DNA of 11,534 nucleotides from the NCBI GenBank assembly GCA_022360105.1, contig JAKSDL010000523.1, positions 1-11,534 on the forward strand. Reading direction: 5' to 3'. A program made the translations under genes and the position numbers. This DNA comes from Pseudomonadota bacterium. Its GTDB lineage: Bacteria; SAR324; XYD2-FULL-50-16; JAHJRI01. The notes beneath the pieces are model-generated. The model saw nothing but the letters and a program-made list of their open reading frames with translations, ran no database searches and had not been told where the DNA came from. Shown here piece by piece: positions 1-7,761 of the stretch (its first letter is position 1; every line of letters starts with the position of its first letter).

Positions 1-447
1 AAAAATAAATATGCTGTTATGTGTAATTTAGACAAAGGGTTAGTGAAGAAATCAGGGTCAGGTTCTTCATTTTGACATTTGGAAATTAAATTGTTGCTTG
101 CTTTCGCTAATTAAAAATAGGAATGAAAAGATAAAATAGTTTGTCTGATTTTTTGAACAGCCTGCCTGCGGCCTTCCCTAAACGTTTTCAAATAAATCAA
201 AAAGCCTTACTATCCCTAGCAAATATATCCAACCAGTGACGTTGGCACCGTCCAACATACTTTTATGTGTAATGGCCTATCATCCTTGGTTTTAACGATT
301 TACACCTCTGGATATTAATAGTGATAACCACGCCATTTGTAAACGCCACTGCACACAAAACCTATACGTTAACCCTCAAAATGTTGTCTTCATATCAATT
401 TAACTTCTGAATTTAAAGTAATTATATTGTAATCACACAAATCAGAA
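1..447. other. AT-rich region without a supported gene, ending in the mazEF promoter
   Basis: No reading frame here looks coding on either strand. The frame open at base 1 on the plus strand stops by about base 75, and no gene crosses the left edge on the minus strand. The only local structures are CCAAC at 229-233, GTTGG at 241-245 and CCAAC at 252-256, which can form either of two 5-bp stems. GTTAACC at 368-374 resembles an integron attC right end, but I find no matching left arm, so the 5' boundary of the mazEF cassette is not established. The last 50 bases hold a probable mazEF promoter. Confidence 0.6.
400..433 (+). promoter_or_regulatory. Probable mazEF promoter with overlapping operator-like inverted repeat
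   Basis: TTAACT (400-405) and TATATT (423-428) are separated by 17 bases and match the sigma-70 consensus at 4/6 and 5/6 positions. Transcription would start near 435, about 25 bases before the antitoxin ATG. The -10 box lies inside ATTA-N5-TAAT (421-433), a small inverted repeat placed where a MazE-type antitoxin commonly binds to repress its own operon. The operator role is inference from family behaviour. Confidence 0.4.
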
Positions 448-459
448 TTGGAGGCCACC

Positions 460-714
460 ATGACTACACTAATAAAAATCGGTAACTCTCAAGGGATCAG
501 AATTCCTAAGGCAATAATTGAACAGGCTAATCTTCATGATTCAGAATTGAAATTCAAAGTCATTGATGAGGGACTTTTAATCCAACCAGTTAAAAAAGTC
601 AGACAAGGTTGGAAGGATCAATTTGACAAAGCATTAATGTCTAACGACTTGCAGGACTCAGATCACGAGTGGTTGGAAGCACCACTGATAGGAGATGAGG
701 AGTGGGAATGGTAA
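460..714 (+). CDS. MazE-like antitoxin (AbrB/SpoVT family), 84 aa
   Basis: Antitoxin half of a type II toxin-antitoxin pair; it should bind and neutralise the downstream MazF-like RNase and repress the operon. Residues 1-50 match the swapped-hairpin AbrB/MazE DNA-binding fold, with the signature KIGNSQGIRIPKAI near the N terminus. The C terminus is acidic and aromatic, ending GDEEWEW, as in MazE proteins that thread this tail into MazF. The ATG at 460 is preferred over the in-frame TTG at 448 because GGAGG (450-454) sits 5 bases before it and would lie inside the longer form. The stop overlaps the toxin start by 7 bases, indicating translational coupling. An attC-like site follows the toxin gene. 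Family assignment is confident; the cellular role is inferred. Confidence 0.9.
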   Translation: MTTLIKIGNSQGIRIPKAIIEQANLHDSELKFKVIDEGLLIQPVKKVRQGWKDQFDKALMSNDLQDSDHEWLEAPLIGDEEWEW

Positions 715-1037
715 AAGAGACCATTGGTAGGTTTGACATTTGGTTAGTGCAACTTGATCCCACAAAGGGTTCAGAGATCCAAAAAACAAGACCTTGTGTA
801 ATTTTGTCACCTGATGAAATGTCAGCATTGAACACAGCCATTGTAGCACCAATGACCTCAAAAGGTCTTACCTTTCCAACAAGGATTCAATGTACATTTC
901 AAGGGAAAAAAGGTTTAATTCTCCTCGATCAGTTAAGACCGGTTGATAAATCAAGGTTGATTAGAAAACTTGGGGTTATTTCAAAAAACGCTCAAGTTAA
1001 GACAATAAATTGTCTACAAGAACTATTTGCATATTAA
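708..1037 (+). CDS. MazF/PemK-like endoribonuclease toxin, 109 aa
   Basis: Sequence-specific mRNA interferase expected to cleave cellular RNA when the antitoxin decays. Near the N terminus it carries the family pattern with DIWLVQLDPTKGSEIQKTRP, followed by APMTS and LDQLRPVDKSRL. Arg28 (in KTRP) and Thr50 (in PMTS) align with the catalytic Arg/Thr pair of E. coli MazF, so the toxin looks intact. Length is normal for the family. ATG 708 is chosen over GTG 702 because GAGGAG (697-702) gives a 5-base spacing; it overlaps the antitoxin stop (712-714). The cleavage sequence cannot be predicted. The gene ends four bases before an attC-like site, a typical position for an integron-cassette gene. 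Confidence 0.92.
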   Translation: MVKETIGRFDIWLVQLDPTKGSEIQKTRPCVILSPDEMSALNTAIVAPMTSKGLTFPTRIQCTFQGKKGLILLDQLRPVDKSRLIRKLGVISKNAQVKTINCLQELFAY

Positions 1038-1040
1038 AAG

Positions 1041-1094
1041 GTTAACAAATGCTTCCAGTTGACGGCTATCTCCGCAACTGAAGCAAGCGTTAGC
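1041..1094 (+). repeat. attC-like integron recombination site downstream of mazEF
   Basis: The 54 bases fold as an attC site. Outer arms GTTAAC (1041-1046) and GTTAGC (1089-1094) correspond to R'' and R'. AAA and AGC form an unpaired spacer. TGCTTC pairs with GAAGCA and AGTTG pairs with CAACT, with C1056 left unpaired. CGG pairs with CCG around the loop CTATCT, with A1062 unpaired. In the folded bottom strand the unpaired bases are a G and a T, the usual extrahelical bases that orient recombination by IntI. The right end AAGCGTTAG matches the typical end of class 1 cassettes. GTTAGCG deviates from GTTRRRY at its last two positions. No integrase gene or second attC was found. Confidence 0.72.
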
Positions 1095-1133
1095 GTGCGA
1101 CACGAGAATGACCATGCCGGTCGCTCCGCGTAA

Positions 1134-1157
1134 GGAATGCCGGTTACCCGGCATTCC
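1134..1157. repeat. Perfect 10-bp palindrome with 4-base loop
   Basis: GGAATGCCGG (1134-1143) and CCGGCATTCC (1148-1157) are exact inverted repeats around TTAC. No T-run follows on either strand, so it is not a standard intrinsic terminator. It is the first of three palindromes packed between the attC-like site and the 3' end of the chemoreceptor gene. Confidence 0.8.
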
Positions 1158-1202
1158 CATCAGCCCTCACTTTAATAAGATTATTCGCAGTACCATTCAA
1201 AC

Positions 1203-1268
1203 GGTAGGGCGGGGCTACGACCCCGCCAACAGGCTAGTCTCTCGGCAGCCACTTAGGACCGCCCTACC
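1203..1268. repeat. 66-bp nested palindromic element, REP-like
   Basis: Outer arms GGTAGGGCGG (1203-1212) and CCGCCCTACC (1259-1268) are perfect 10-bp inverted repeats. Inside, GGCGGGG (1208-1214) pairs with CCCCGCC (1221-1227) around CTACGA, and GGCT (1232-1235) can pair with AGCC (1247-1250). The first inner arm overlaps the outer arm, so the two folds are alternatives. The GC-rich unit contrasts with the AT-rich flanks. The form resembles high-copy intergenic palindromic repeats; copy number cannot be judged from this window. Confidence 0.6.
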
Positions 1269-1290
1269 ATTCGTTCACATAATGAATCAA

Positions 1291-1337
1291 AATCTTGCCT
1301 TAAATAAACACTTATGGGGAGGGGGATCGGCAAGATT
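1291..1337 (-). terminator. Possible terminator of the chemoreceptor gene
   Basis: AATCTTGCC (1291-1299) and GGCAAGATT (1329-1337) form a perfect 9-bp stem with a 29-base loop, 39 bases beyond the stop of the minus-strand MCP gene. On the minus strand the stem runs into a short T-rich stretch (GATTTTG). The large loop and weak T-run make this uncertain; it may be another member of the palindrome cluster. Confidence 0.35.
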
Positions 1338-1375
1338 CTTCCCCGCTCCTTGTTGATTGGCCCTAAATTTCGACT

Positions 1376-3415
1376 TTAAAATCTCTCAAATTCAATGTCT
1401 TCTTTTTGTTGTTCCTCTAGATTCAGGTCAATGCCTGGTGAACCAGGCAACCGTGGGTTGTTGTCCATTCCAATACCAGGTGTGATGACATTCGAACCTC
1501 CCAATGCTTTGTCCATTTTCGCTTGGGAAGGCTGGCCGTTTCCGAGTTGAAGGTGACTCATTGATTGCATGTTTTCGCCGGCACGGATGTCATTCAATGT
1601 AAAAAACGCCATGGTATCTTTTAGCTGCTGCGCTTGGGAAGACAACTCCTCGGAAGTGGAAGCCATTTCCTCGGTGGAAGCTGCGTTCTGCTGGATCACC
1701 TGGTCAAGTTGTTGAATAGCCTTGCTAATTTGGTCTGCCCCGGAGTTTTGTTCTTTGGAGCTGGCAGTAATCTCTTGAACCAGATCTGATGTTTTCTTGA
1801 TATTCGGAACCAGTTTTTCCAACATCTGACCAGCCCTTTCCGCTACCTGCACACTGGAAGCTGACAACTCTGATATTTCTCCCGCCGCAACCTGGCTCCT
1901 CTCTGCAAGTTTTCTTACTTCTGCAGCAACTACTGCAAACCCTTTTCCGTGTTCGCCGGCTCTTGCTGCCTCAATAGCCGCGTTCAATGCCAGCAGGTTC
2001 GTTTGACGGGAGATCTCCTCAATGATTGATATTTTGCCGGCAATCTCTTTCATTGCCCCGACAGCTTCGGTAACCGCAGAACCGCTTTCCTCCGCGTCGG
2101 TAGCAGCTTTTTGCGATATAGCTTCGGTCTGGGTTGAATTATCCGCATTTTGTTCAATATTGGACGACATTTGTTCCATGGATGAAGTGGTTTCCTCAAC
2201 TGCCGAAGCTTGTTCCGATGCACCCTGCGATAATTGCTGAGCTGTAGAACTCAGTTGCATGCTGCCTGAGGCCACATTCTCCGAAGCTACCCTTACATCA
2301 GTTACCACCTGTTTTAAGTTATCCACAGTATTTTTGATTTCCTTATAAACACCTTTTACGTCGGTTTTGTTGAATTCAATTCTCAAATCCCCCTTGCCTA
2401 GAAGCTGTGCAATACGGGAAATCTCCCGGGGATCCTCTCCCAGCTGGGCCATAACTCCTTTTACGACTATAAAGGCAACAACCAGGCCAGTTAATACAGC
2501 GACCAAAGAGAGGATAACGATAACCATCACTGCCCTGTCATTTGCTGCTTGTAGTTTTGGTCCCAGTAAATCCTGGTCTGCCTTGACGGAAAGCTTGGTA
2601 TCTTCAACGGCTTTGGCTATAACAGGACCCAGCCGGTCAAGGGTGCCATCAATTACTTTGTTTCGATCAAGTATTACTGTTACCAGTTTGTTGAAATTGG
2701 CGATATAAATTCCCTTGGCTTCAACAACTTCTGCAAGCCATTGCCTGCGCTGAGAATTCTGCAACTCTTTTTCGAGGATTGTAAGATTCTTTTGCATTTT
2801 TCCGAATTCTTCAAGTACTCGATCCACGTTTTGCTCCGAGTTTGTGTCAAGGAATTTAGCCATATAGAGGCGAGCAAGCAAGAGGCGTTTCATGGAAAGT
2901 GCCGAATAATAAGCAGCTTTTACATCGCCGTCATCTTCCGCAGAGATCAGAATGTCGGTCAGGGTTTTTTCCATAAACGGCCCTTTTTTATCAAGAATAT
3001 CATACACCAGACGATTTCTTTCATTCTTGGCTTCTACAACCAAATTGAAACCTTCTTGGTATTCGTCAAGAGAATCGTCGGCCAGGTCCACGAGTTTTGC
3101 CCGTTCTTTATTCTGAATGTCAGTTTGAGCTTGTTCCAGGAAATCGTCTGTTATTTTGACGAAATCGGAGTACTGCTTTTCGTCCTTATCACTTCCGGTA
3201 ATGATAAAATCCTTTACGTTCATGCGTATCATCAGCATGTTCGCCTGAACTCTCCCCATCAGGTTTGTATCCCTGGCTAAACTCCGGTAATTAACAAAAT
3301 CCGTGGAAGCGTTTTCTATTGTGGTAAACGAAACAACGCTGACAATAATAAGAAGCAGTAATACTAATGAAAAGCTGGCACCAAGTTTTTTGGCCAATGA
3401 TATTTGATTTAACAT
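1376..3415 (-). CDS. Methyl-accepting chemotaxis protein with HBM-type periplasmic sensor, 679 aa
   Basis: Inner-membrane chemoreceptor that relays ligand binding to CheA/CheW to control swimming. TM1 spans about residues 11-31. The periplasmic region (32-294) is all helical and about 260 residues long, the size of the helical bimodular (HBM) domain of McpS-type receptors. TM2 spans about 295-318 and HAMP about 319-372. The long cytoplasmic coiled coil has the near-invariant hairpin tip around 468-505, including [20 protein letters not shown]. After the coil a 70-residue flexible linker ends in EFERF, which fits the loose CheR-docking pattern x-aromatic-x-x-aromatic. AGGAG (3422-3426) lies 6 bases upstream of the ATG. 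No che genes are nearby. HBM assignment is by length and helicity, and the ligand is unknown. Confidence 0.93.
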   Translation of the reverse strand: MLNQISLAKKLGASFSLVLLLLIIVSVVSFTTIENASTDFVNYRSLARDTNLMGRVQANMLMIRMNVKDFIITGSDKDEKQYSDFVKITDDFLEQAQTDIQNKERAKLVDLADDSLDEYQEGFNLVVEAKNERNRLVYDILDKKGPFMEKTLTDILISAEDDGDVKAAYYSALSMKRLLLARLYMAKFLDTNSEQNVDRVLEEFGKMQKNLTILEKELQNSQRRQWLAEVVEAKGIYIANFNKLVTVILDRNKVIDGTLDRLGPVIAKAVEDTKLSVKADQDLLGPKLQAANDRAVMVIVILSLVAVLTGLVVAFIVVKGVMAQLGEDPREISRIAQLLGKGDLRIEFNKTDVKGVYKEIKNTVDNLKQVVTDVRVASENVASGSMQLSSTAQQLSQGASEQASAVEETTSSMEQMSSNIEQNADNSTQTEAISQKAATDAEESGSAVTEAVGAMKEIAGKISIIEEISRQTNLLALNAAIEAARAGEHGKGFAVVAAEVRKLAERSQVAAGEISELSASSVQVAERAGQMLEKLVPNIKKTSDLVQEITASSKEQNSGADQISKAIQQLDQVIQQNAASTEEMASTSEELSSQAQQLKDTMAFFTLNDIRAGENMQSMSHLQLGNGQPSQAKMDKALGGSNVITPGIGMDNNPRLPGSPGIDLNLEEQQKEDIEFERF

Positions 3416-3480
3416 CGTTATCTCCTGGAAATGTTATCGGTCTTGTAATTTGCACGGATGTATGAGGGCAAACAGTCTCA

Positions 3481-3509
3481 ATTATTGTGCCATAGATAAT
3501 AGTTAACAA
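3481..3509 (-). promoter_or_regulatory. Candidate sigma-70 promoter for the chemoreceptor gene
   Basis: Read on the minus strand, TTGTTA (3509-3504) and AATAAT (3486-3481) are spaced by 17 bases, matching the -35 and -10 consensus at 4/6 and 5/6 positions. The predicted start leaves a leader of about 60 bases containing the AGGAG ribosome site. In an AT-rich region such matches arise by chance, so support is moderate. Confidence 0.3.
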
Positions 3510-3730
3510 TATCAGTATAGTAATCATATTTTTATTACTGGGGTTAACTGTTTGAATGATTTTGCAGAATTTTGAACTCCTTTTGAGAATTTTTGCCAGG
3601 GAGCATCACGCTTTTGACCGATTATCAATGTCAGGAAGGGGGAACATGATGATTACTAATCAATCAATATTGGTTCCTTTCGTTTATGTAGTAGGTAGAA
3701 AATGGGTATCAACGGCAAAAAAATAAATTT

Positions 3731-3759
3731 GTTTATAAATTGTAGATTTCTGTTATAAT
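3731..3759 (+). promoter_or_regulatory. Extended -10 promoter for the PAS-LuxR regulator
   Basis: TGTTATAAT (3751-3759) is a perfect extended -10 element (TGn plus TATAAT). A weak -35, GTTTAT (3731-3736), lies 17 bases upstream, which suits an extended -10 promoter. Transcription would begin near 3766, giving a leader of about 185 bases before the ATG at 3950. Confidence 0.5.
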
Positions 3760-3874
3760 TCACTTCAGTTGGTCTGACTTATTTTTTTGATTGAACAGTT
3801 TTTGCAGATTTTCAGACTTTGGAGCCTTCCGCTTCATCTAACCTGCCATTTTAAAATTGAAGATGATGCAGAGG

Positions 3875-3921
3875 GTTGCATGAGAAGAGCAACGCACGGA
3901 CTCAAAGTGATGACGGGTCCG
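3875..3921 (+). promoter_or_regulatory. Paired hairpins in the leader of the regulator gene
   Basis: GTTGC (3875-3879) pairs with GCAAC (3889-3893), and CGGAC (3897-3901) pairs with GTCCG (3917-3921), giving two adjacent stems 28 bases before the start codon. I cannot match them to a known riboswitch. Together with the weak ribosome site they could affect translation, but this is inference. Confidence 0.3.
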
Positions 3922-3949
3922 TCCCACACTTAAAAATCGGTCTCAATCT

Positions 3950-5491
3950 ATGGCAACAGCAAACATATTGGTTGTGCACGAAAATGCAGGGATGGGGATT
4001 ATAAGATTCTTGCAAAGATTGAATCACAGCGTCGTGGACATTACGGATTCTTCTCAAGAAGCAATCAGGTTATCCCTTCGATCCAAACTCGATATTGTAC
4101 TTTTCGATGTAAACGACCGTGAAGAGCTTCATCGATCGGGGCTGGCAATTAAAATCCGCTGCTCTTTAAAACTTCCGGTTATTGTTTGCTCAAAAACAAA
4201 GGTCGAGGCCACTTTGGAAGAAGACATGCCGACACTTCCTGTTGTCAACCTGGAAAAGCCGTACAAGCTTTCGGAGCTGAAAATGGCGATAGATTTTGCC
4301 TTGCACAACGGAAAAGTAAGCAAAGAGGTAGAGAATCTGGAAAGATCGTTAAGCGAATACCTGGAAATAAATCGTAAAACCCAGGAAAATCTCAGGGACC
4401 CGGTCTTTATCACAGACGACCAGGGCAACTTTACTTATGTCTCCTCCAACATCAAACATGTTCTCGGTTACAAAACCAGTGACGTGCTAAAAAAGGAGAA
4501 TATCCATAATTTGCTGACCTACCCGAATATAGATATGAGCGGGTTGCAACTGCATCTTCCCCTGGAGAACGTTAAATGCGTTATTCGAGATAGCAAGGGA
4601 AGGAAAAAAGATTTTTTAATGAACGTTAAGCAAGTCTCGATCAGAAAGGGAACAAGGTTGTTTACTTTTCACGATGTTACAGATTTGAAAAAGATAAAAA
4701 AACTGGCCTGTCCCAACAAGCATTGTTTTTTTGATCAAATTTTTGAACATGCGCCGATGGGCATGGCTTTGGTTGATTCGGAAAGCGGTCAGTTCACCAG
4801 GGTTAATCAATCCTATGCCAGAACAACCGGCTATTCCAGGGAGGAACTACTCACTCAAACCCTGCACGAAATCAGCTCACCGGAAGACTTTGCAGCAGAA
4901 CGGGTAAATGTTGCAAAGCTGGAAAATAACAAAATCGACCATTTTACCATGGTAAAGCAACTTATCAGCAAGGATGGTTCCTTGAAATGGATCAGACAAA
5001 TCTCTTTACCGGTTGGAAAACGTCACCAAAGACGTTCGCGATATATGATTCTGGCCGAGGACATCAGCGACAAAAAACAACTGGCAACACTTCGTAACAC
5101 CTCCCATGACAATGTGCGTCGAATTTATAACACTTTAAACGAATTTTTGGCATCAAACAGCCACTCCGAAAGTTCCGTTGGACAGGGATACAGCTTTGAT
5201 TCCATTCAGGACAATCTTCCGCAATTTATCAACCTTCAGGATGTAAAAACAAACCTGAAAGTGCTGCTGGATTTTCTTGCCGTAAATCAAACGCAACAAA
5301 CCAACAACTTGACACCTATCGAAAAACGGGTGGCTCGGCTCGTCAAATCCACGGTTAAAACAAAACAAATTGCCGAAATGTTATCCATTTCAAAACAAAC
5401 AGTGGAAACCCATCGAAAAAATATCAGAAAAAAACTGGGATTGACCAATTGCAGGCAAAACCTGAGCTCATACCTGTCCGAGTTTTACTAA
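3950..5491 (+). CDS. Receiver-PAS-PAS-LuxR family transcriptional regulator, 513 aa
   Basis: Cytoplasmic DNA-binding regulator with an unusual combination of sensor modules. Residues 4-120 resemble a CheY-type receiver: Asp53 (LFDVN) is the candidate phospho-acceptor, Ser81 is at the Thr/Ser switch position and Lys103 (LEKP) is conserved. The N-terminal acidic pair is reduced to HEN, so metal binding may be weakened. A PAS domain spans about 148-248 and a second PAS/PAC spans about 262-380. Residues 454-513 form a LuxR/GerE helix-turn-helix, beginning LTPIEKRVARLV with recognition helix SKQTVETHRKNIRKKLG. The PAS domains are joined by a linker with CPNKHC (Cys254, Cys259). No transmembrane segment is visible. 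The ATG at 3950 is the only start after the in-frame stop at 3911-3913, but it has no clear Shine-Dalgarno. No kinase is adjacent, so ligand, partner and targets are unknown. Confidence 0.88.
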   Translation: MATANILVVHENAGMGIIRFLQRLNHSVVDITDSSQEAIRLSLRSKLDIVLFDVNDREELHRSGLAIKIRCSLKLPVIVCSKTKVEATLEEDMPTLPVVNLEKPYKLSELKMAIDFALHNGKVSKEVENLERSLSEYLEINRKTQENLRDPVFITDDQGNFTYVSSNIKHVLGYKTSDVLKKENIHNLLTYPNIDMSGLQLHLPLENVKCVIRDSKGRKKDFLMNVKQVSIRKGTRLFTFHDVTDLKKIKKLACPNKHCFFDQIFEHAPMGMALVDSESGQFTRVNQSYARTTGYSREELLTQTLHEISSPEDFAAERVNVAKLENNKIDHFTMVKQLISKDGSLKWIRQISLPVGKRHQRRSRYMILAEDISDKKQLATLRNTSHDNVRRIYNTLNEFLASNSHSESSVGQGYSFDSIQDNLPQFINLQDVKTNLKVLLDFLAVNQTQQTNNLTPIEKRVARLVKSTVKTKQIAEMLSISKQTVETHRKNIRKKLGLTNCRQNLSSYLSEFY

Positions 5492-5544
5492 AACACGAAA
5501 TGAGATGGCTCTTTGCCCTTGGTGTACAAAGATGTAACAGCAGT

Positions 5545-7761
5545 CTATTTAGACGTCAAAGTGGTAGTTCCATCCCAATTTTCAGGCAATCCTTTTTCTT
5601 TCAGAGATCGACAGCGTCGGATGAGCACCCCGGAAGCCGTGTCCTTGGATTCCCGATAGATTTCCATAAAAAGTACTTCGGCATCATCAATATTACCTTC
5701 GGCATAGTGCTGCATGGCCTGGTTGAACCTGGTGAACTGTTTTAATCTCAGTTCCAATTCAGACGATGGCAAGACATCCAGCAACTCGTAGAGTTCAACC
5801 GGGGTATTTTTCCCTTTTACGCGGACACGATCGACCAACCGCAATTGATACCTTTCCGGACTTTTCAATGTGTCTTTGGTATCTCCGCTTATCAATACAG
5901 AAGCACCATATAGCTTCGTCAGACTTTCAATTCTGGATGCCAGGTTCACGCTATCAGCGATGACTGTGCCTTCCAGTCGCTCATTTTCACCAATGGTTCC
6001 CAGCATCAATCGTCCAACATGGATGCCAACACCAATCCGCACCGGAACCATTTGATGTTTTTGGCGACTTTCATTCCACATGTGAAGCTTTTCATGCATA
6101 TCGATGGAAGCGCGAATGGCTGATTCAGGGTTGGTAGCGAATAACGCCATAATTGCATCCCCAATATACTTATCGATGAATCCGCCATTTTGTCGGATCA
6201 CAGGCCCCATTCGACGAAGATAGGAGTTGATGAAATCGATATTCTCCCGCGGGGTCATCATCTCGGAAAGACTGGTAAATCCACGGATATCAGAAAAAAG
6301 GATGGCCATCTCCTTTTGAACCTGATCTCCAAGATTGACATCCACTATGCTTCCTTTTTCCAGCAGACTCAAAAATTCGAATGGAACGAATCGCCGCGAT
6401 GCTGCGTTAAATCTTACCAGCTGTTTGTTAAGACTGATTGTCTCCTCCTGAAGGCTGACAAATCGATTCACCAGGATAAGGGCCATGGTGATTACAAAAA
6501 GTACAAATATATAGGTGAGTAACGGAGGTAGGTTTAGAATAGCCCTGCCTGTAAGAATATCCAGTATCATCGCGGCCATTAAGATCAAGATCGAGACCAT
6601 CATCAAAAGGGCATTACGATTTCGCTTTAGTATCTCTCTTGCCAATATCACAATGATACCAATGCAGTACAACAACCAGCCGGGCTGAACAAGATTGTCG
6701 AGAGTAGCCTGCCACATCACGGTTGAAGGGCTGATCAACACAATTCCACCGCCAATTAAAGGAATTGCATGAACGATCAAAGCAATTCGGTCCCAAATGC
6801 GGGCAAACCTCCCGGATGTTAACGAATAAAAACTTCGGATAAATTGATAAAAGAGGGGAAGCGTAAACATTACCGCCAGGGTTTGAATACGTTTCAACTG
6901 GTATAGCTCCCAGCCATAGATGTATTTGAATTGTGTATGCAAGAGGCTGTATGTCACCATACTGAAAAGGAACAAGGCAAAGTACAGGTTTTCGCGATCC
7001 TGTTTTCGGCGTATAAAAAACAACAGAAAATAAAGCGCAAAGGTTATGTAAATCATTATGGTAATTGCCTGACCTGCGTTCTCAAGATAAAACTCACGCC
7101 AGATTTCTGAAGCCGGGCCAAGAGCGACACGATCCCGATAAATGCCCAATTCATCGGGGAAATATGGTTCAACCTGGATATGCAGGACATTGTTTCCCGG
7201 TTTTAGAAGACCATAGGGAATTTCGTAAATACGGAGCTTGTCATAAGCCTGTGGCAGTGAGCTACCGAAATCACCTGTTTCACCAACCAATTTTCCATTT
7301 ATAAAAGTACGATCCCTATCGCTTATAACTCCTAAACGAATAGCCATCGGCTTCCTGCTCTCCGAAACCTCTACTGAGTCACCGGCTACTTCAAACAGCA
7401 ACCTGTACCAAACCGAGGTCGATACGGAATTTGAAAGTCGAATTGCCTGGGAAGTCAGGTTGTCCGGTACTTTGATGTTCTCGTAACCCAATTCCGGCAA
7501 TGAGTTATTAGTCTGCAAAAAGGCATACTCATCAACAGGAGAGATCTTTTCTCCAACATAAAGCTCCCATGATGGATTTCCATCTGCGCCGGTATTCAGC
7601 TGAGTTATTGTTTGTGAAGAATCGGTCGGTGCGGATGCAAATAATTGAAGTGAAAAGCTACAGATACAGACAATCAGGGCACCGGAAATGAACGGAAAAC
7701 CCGCTTTTAAGACTGTGCCACTGAACGTTGATGTGGCAGAGACCAGGTGTGTTGCTTTCAT
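5545..7761 (-). CDS. Class III adenylate cyclase with periplasmic sugar-binding-like and 7TM sensor domains, 738 aa
   Basis: Membrane receptor expected to make cAMP from ATP in response to an extracytoplasmic signal. A signal sequence or membrane segment spans about 22-44. Residues 60-220 look like a jelly-roll, galactose-binding-like domain; the WYRLLFEV, FINGKLVGETG and LLKPGNN segments recall the GH2 N-terminal domain. Seven hydrophobic helices follow at about 231-251, 258-275, 292-310, 325-344, 360-376, 383-402 and 411-433. The cyclase domain (480-660) has both metal Asp residues, Asp491 (FSDIRGFTSLSE) and Asp535 (GDAIMA). Lys531 and Thr599 are the adenine-selecting pair; Asn606 and Arg610 (VNLASR) are the transition-state pair. 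All catalytic positions are present, so it should be active. A C-terminal helical, TPR-like extension covers about 670-738. Its ATG shares one base with the stop of the upstream hydrolase and has no strong ribosome site, suggesting coupled translation. ATP rather than GTP specificity is inferred from residues. Confidence 0.92.
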   Translation of the reverse strand: MKATHLVSATSTFSGTVLKAGFPFISGALIVCICSFSLQLFASAPTDSSQTITQLNTGADGNPSWELYVGEKISPVDEYAFLQTNNSLPELGYENIKVPDNLTSQAIRLSNSVSTSVWYRLLFEVAGDSVEVSESRKPMAIRLGVISDRDRTFINGKLVGETGDFGSSLPQAYDKLRIYEIPYGLLKPGNNVLHIQVEPYFPDELGIYRDRVALGPASEIWREFYLENAGQAITIMIYITFALYFLLFFIRRKQDRENLYFALFLFSMVTYSLLHTQFKYIYGWELYQLKRIQTLAVMFTLPLFYQFIRSFYSLTSGRFARIWDRIALIVHAIPLIGGGIVLISPSTVMWQATLDNLVQPGWLLYCIGIIVILAREILKRNRNALLMMVSILILMAAMILDILTGRAILNLPPLLTYIFVLFVITMALILVNRFVSLQEETISLNKQLVRFNAASRRFVPFEFLSLLEKGSIVDVNLGDQVQKEMAILFSDIRGFTSLSEMMTPRENIDFINSYLRRMGPVIRQNGGFIDKYIGDAIMALFATNPESAIRASIDMHEKLHMWNESRQKHQMVPVRIGVGIHVGRLMLGTIGENERLEGTVIADSVNLASRIESLTKLYGASVLISGDTKDTLKSPERYQLRLVDRVRVKGKNTPVELYELLDVLPSSELELRLKQFTRFNQAMQHYAEGNIDDAEVLFMEIYRESKDTASGVLIRRCRSLKEKGLPENWDGTTTLTSK

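Larger units (their letters stand above)
3416..3949. other. 534-base divergent intergenic region between chemoreceptor and regulator
   Basis: No convincing gene lies here. The region holds opposing promoter candidates for the MCP gene (minus) and the regulator gene (plus), and a structured leader before the regulator start. TTTGCAGA followed by a T-rich stretch occurs near 3561 and again near 3803; this is too short and AT-rich to call a repeat. Confidence 0.6.

Noticed and set aside
1089..1130. GTGCG right after the attC arm, resembling a group II intron 5' end (such introns target attC sites)
   Set aside because: Only about 280 bases remain before the chemoreceptor gene, with no reverse transcriptase and no recognisable domain V.
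1108..1356. 82-codon plus-strand frame between the attC site and the chemoreceptor gene
   Set aside because: It runs through all three palindromes, has no ribosome site and no protein-like pattern; the frame is a by-product of GC-rich repeats.
2741..3280. 179-codon plus-strand frame antisense to the chemoreceptor gene
   Set aside because: The opposite strand encodes a well-conserved receptor; this frame is its shadow and shows no domain.
3425..3450. ACCGATAA on the minus strand, like a sigma-28 (FliA) -10 box before the chemoreceptor gene
   Set aside because: No matching -35 is found and transcription would start at or inside the ribosome site.
3291..3527. 78-codon minus-strand frame over the MCP start
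   Set aside because: It overlaps the promoter and N terminus of the MCP in another frame and lacks any protein pattern.
3871..3930. Possible c-di-GMP (GEMM) riboswitch in the regulator leader
   Set aside because: The conserved GGGCAAACC, GACGCAAAGCC and receptor-loop elements are missing; only unspecific hairpins remain.
5510..5532. TCTTTG/CAAAGA stem between the convergent regulator and cyclase genes as a terminator
   Set aside because: The stem is only six A/T-rich pairs with an 11-base loop and no T-run.
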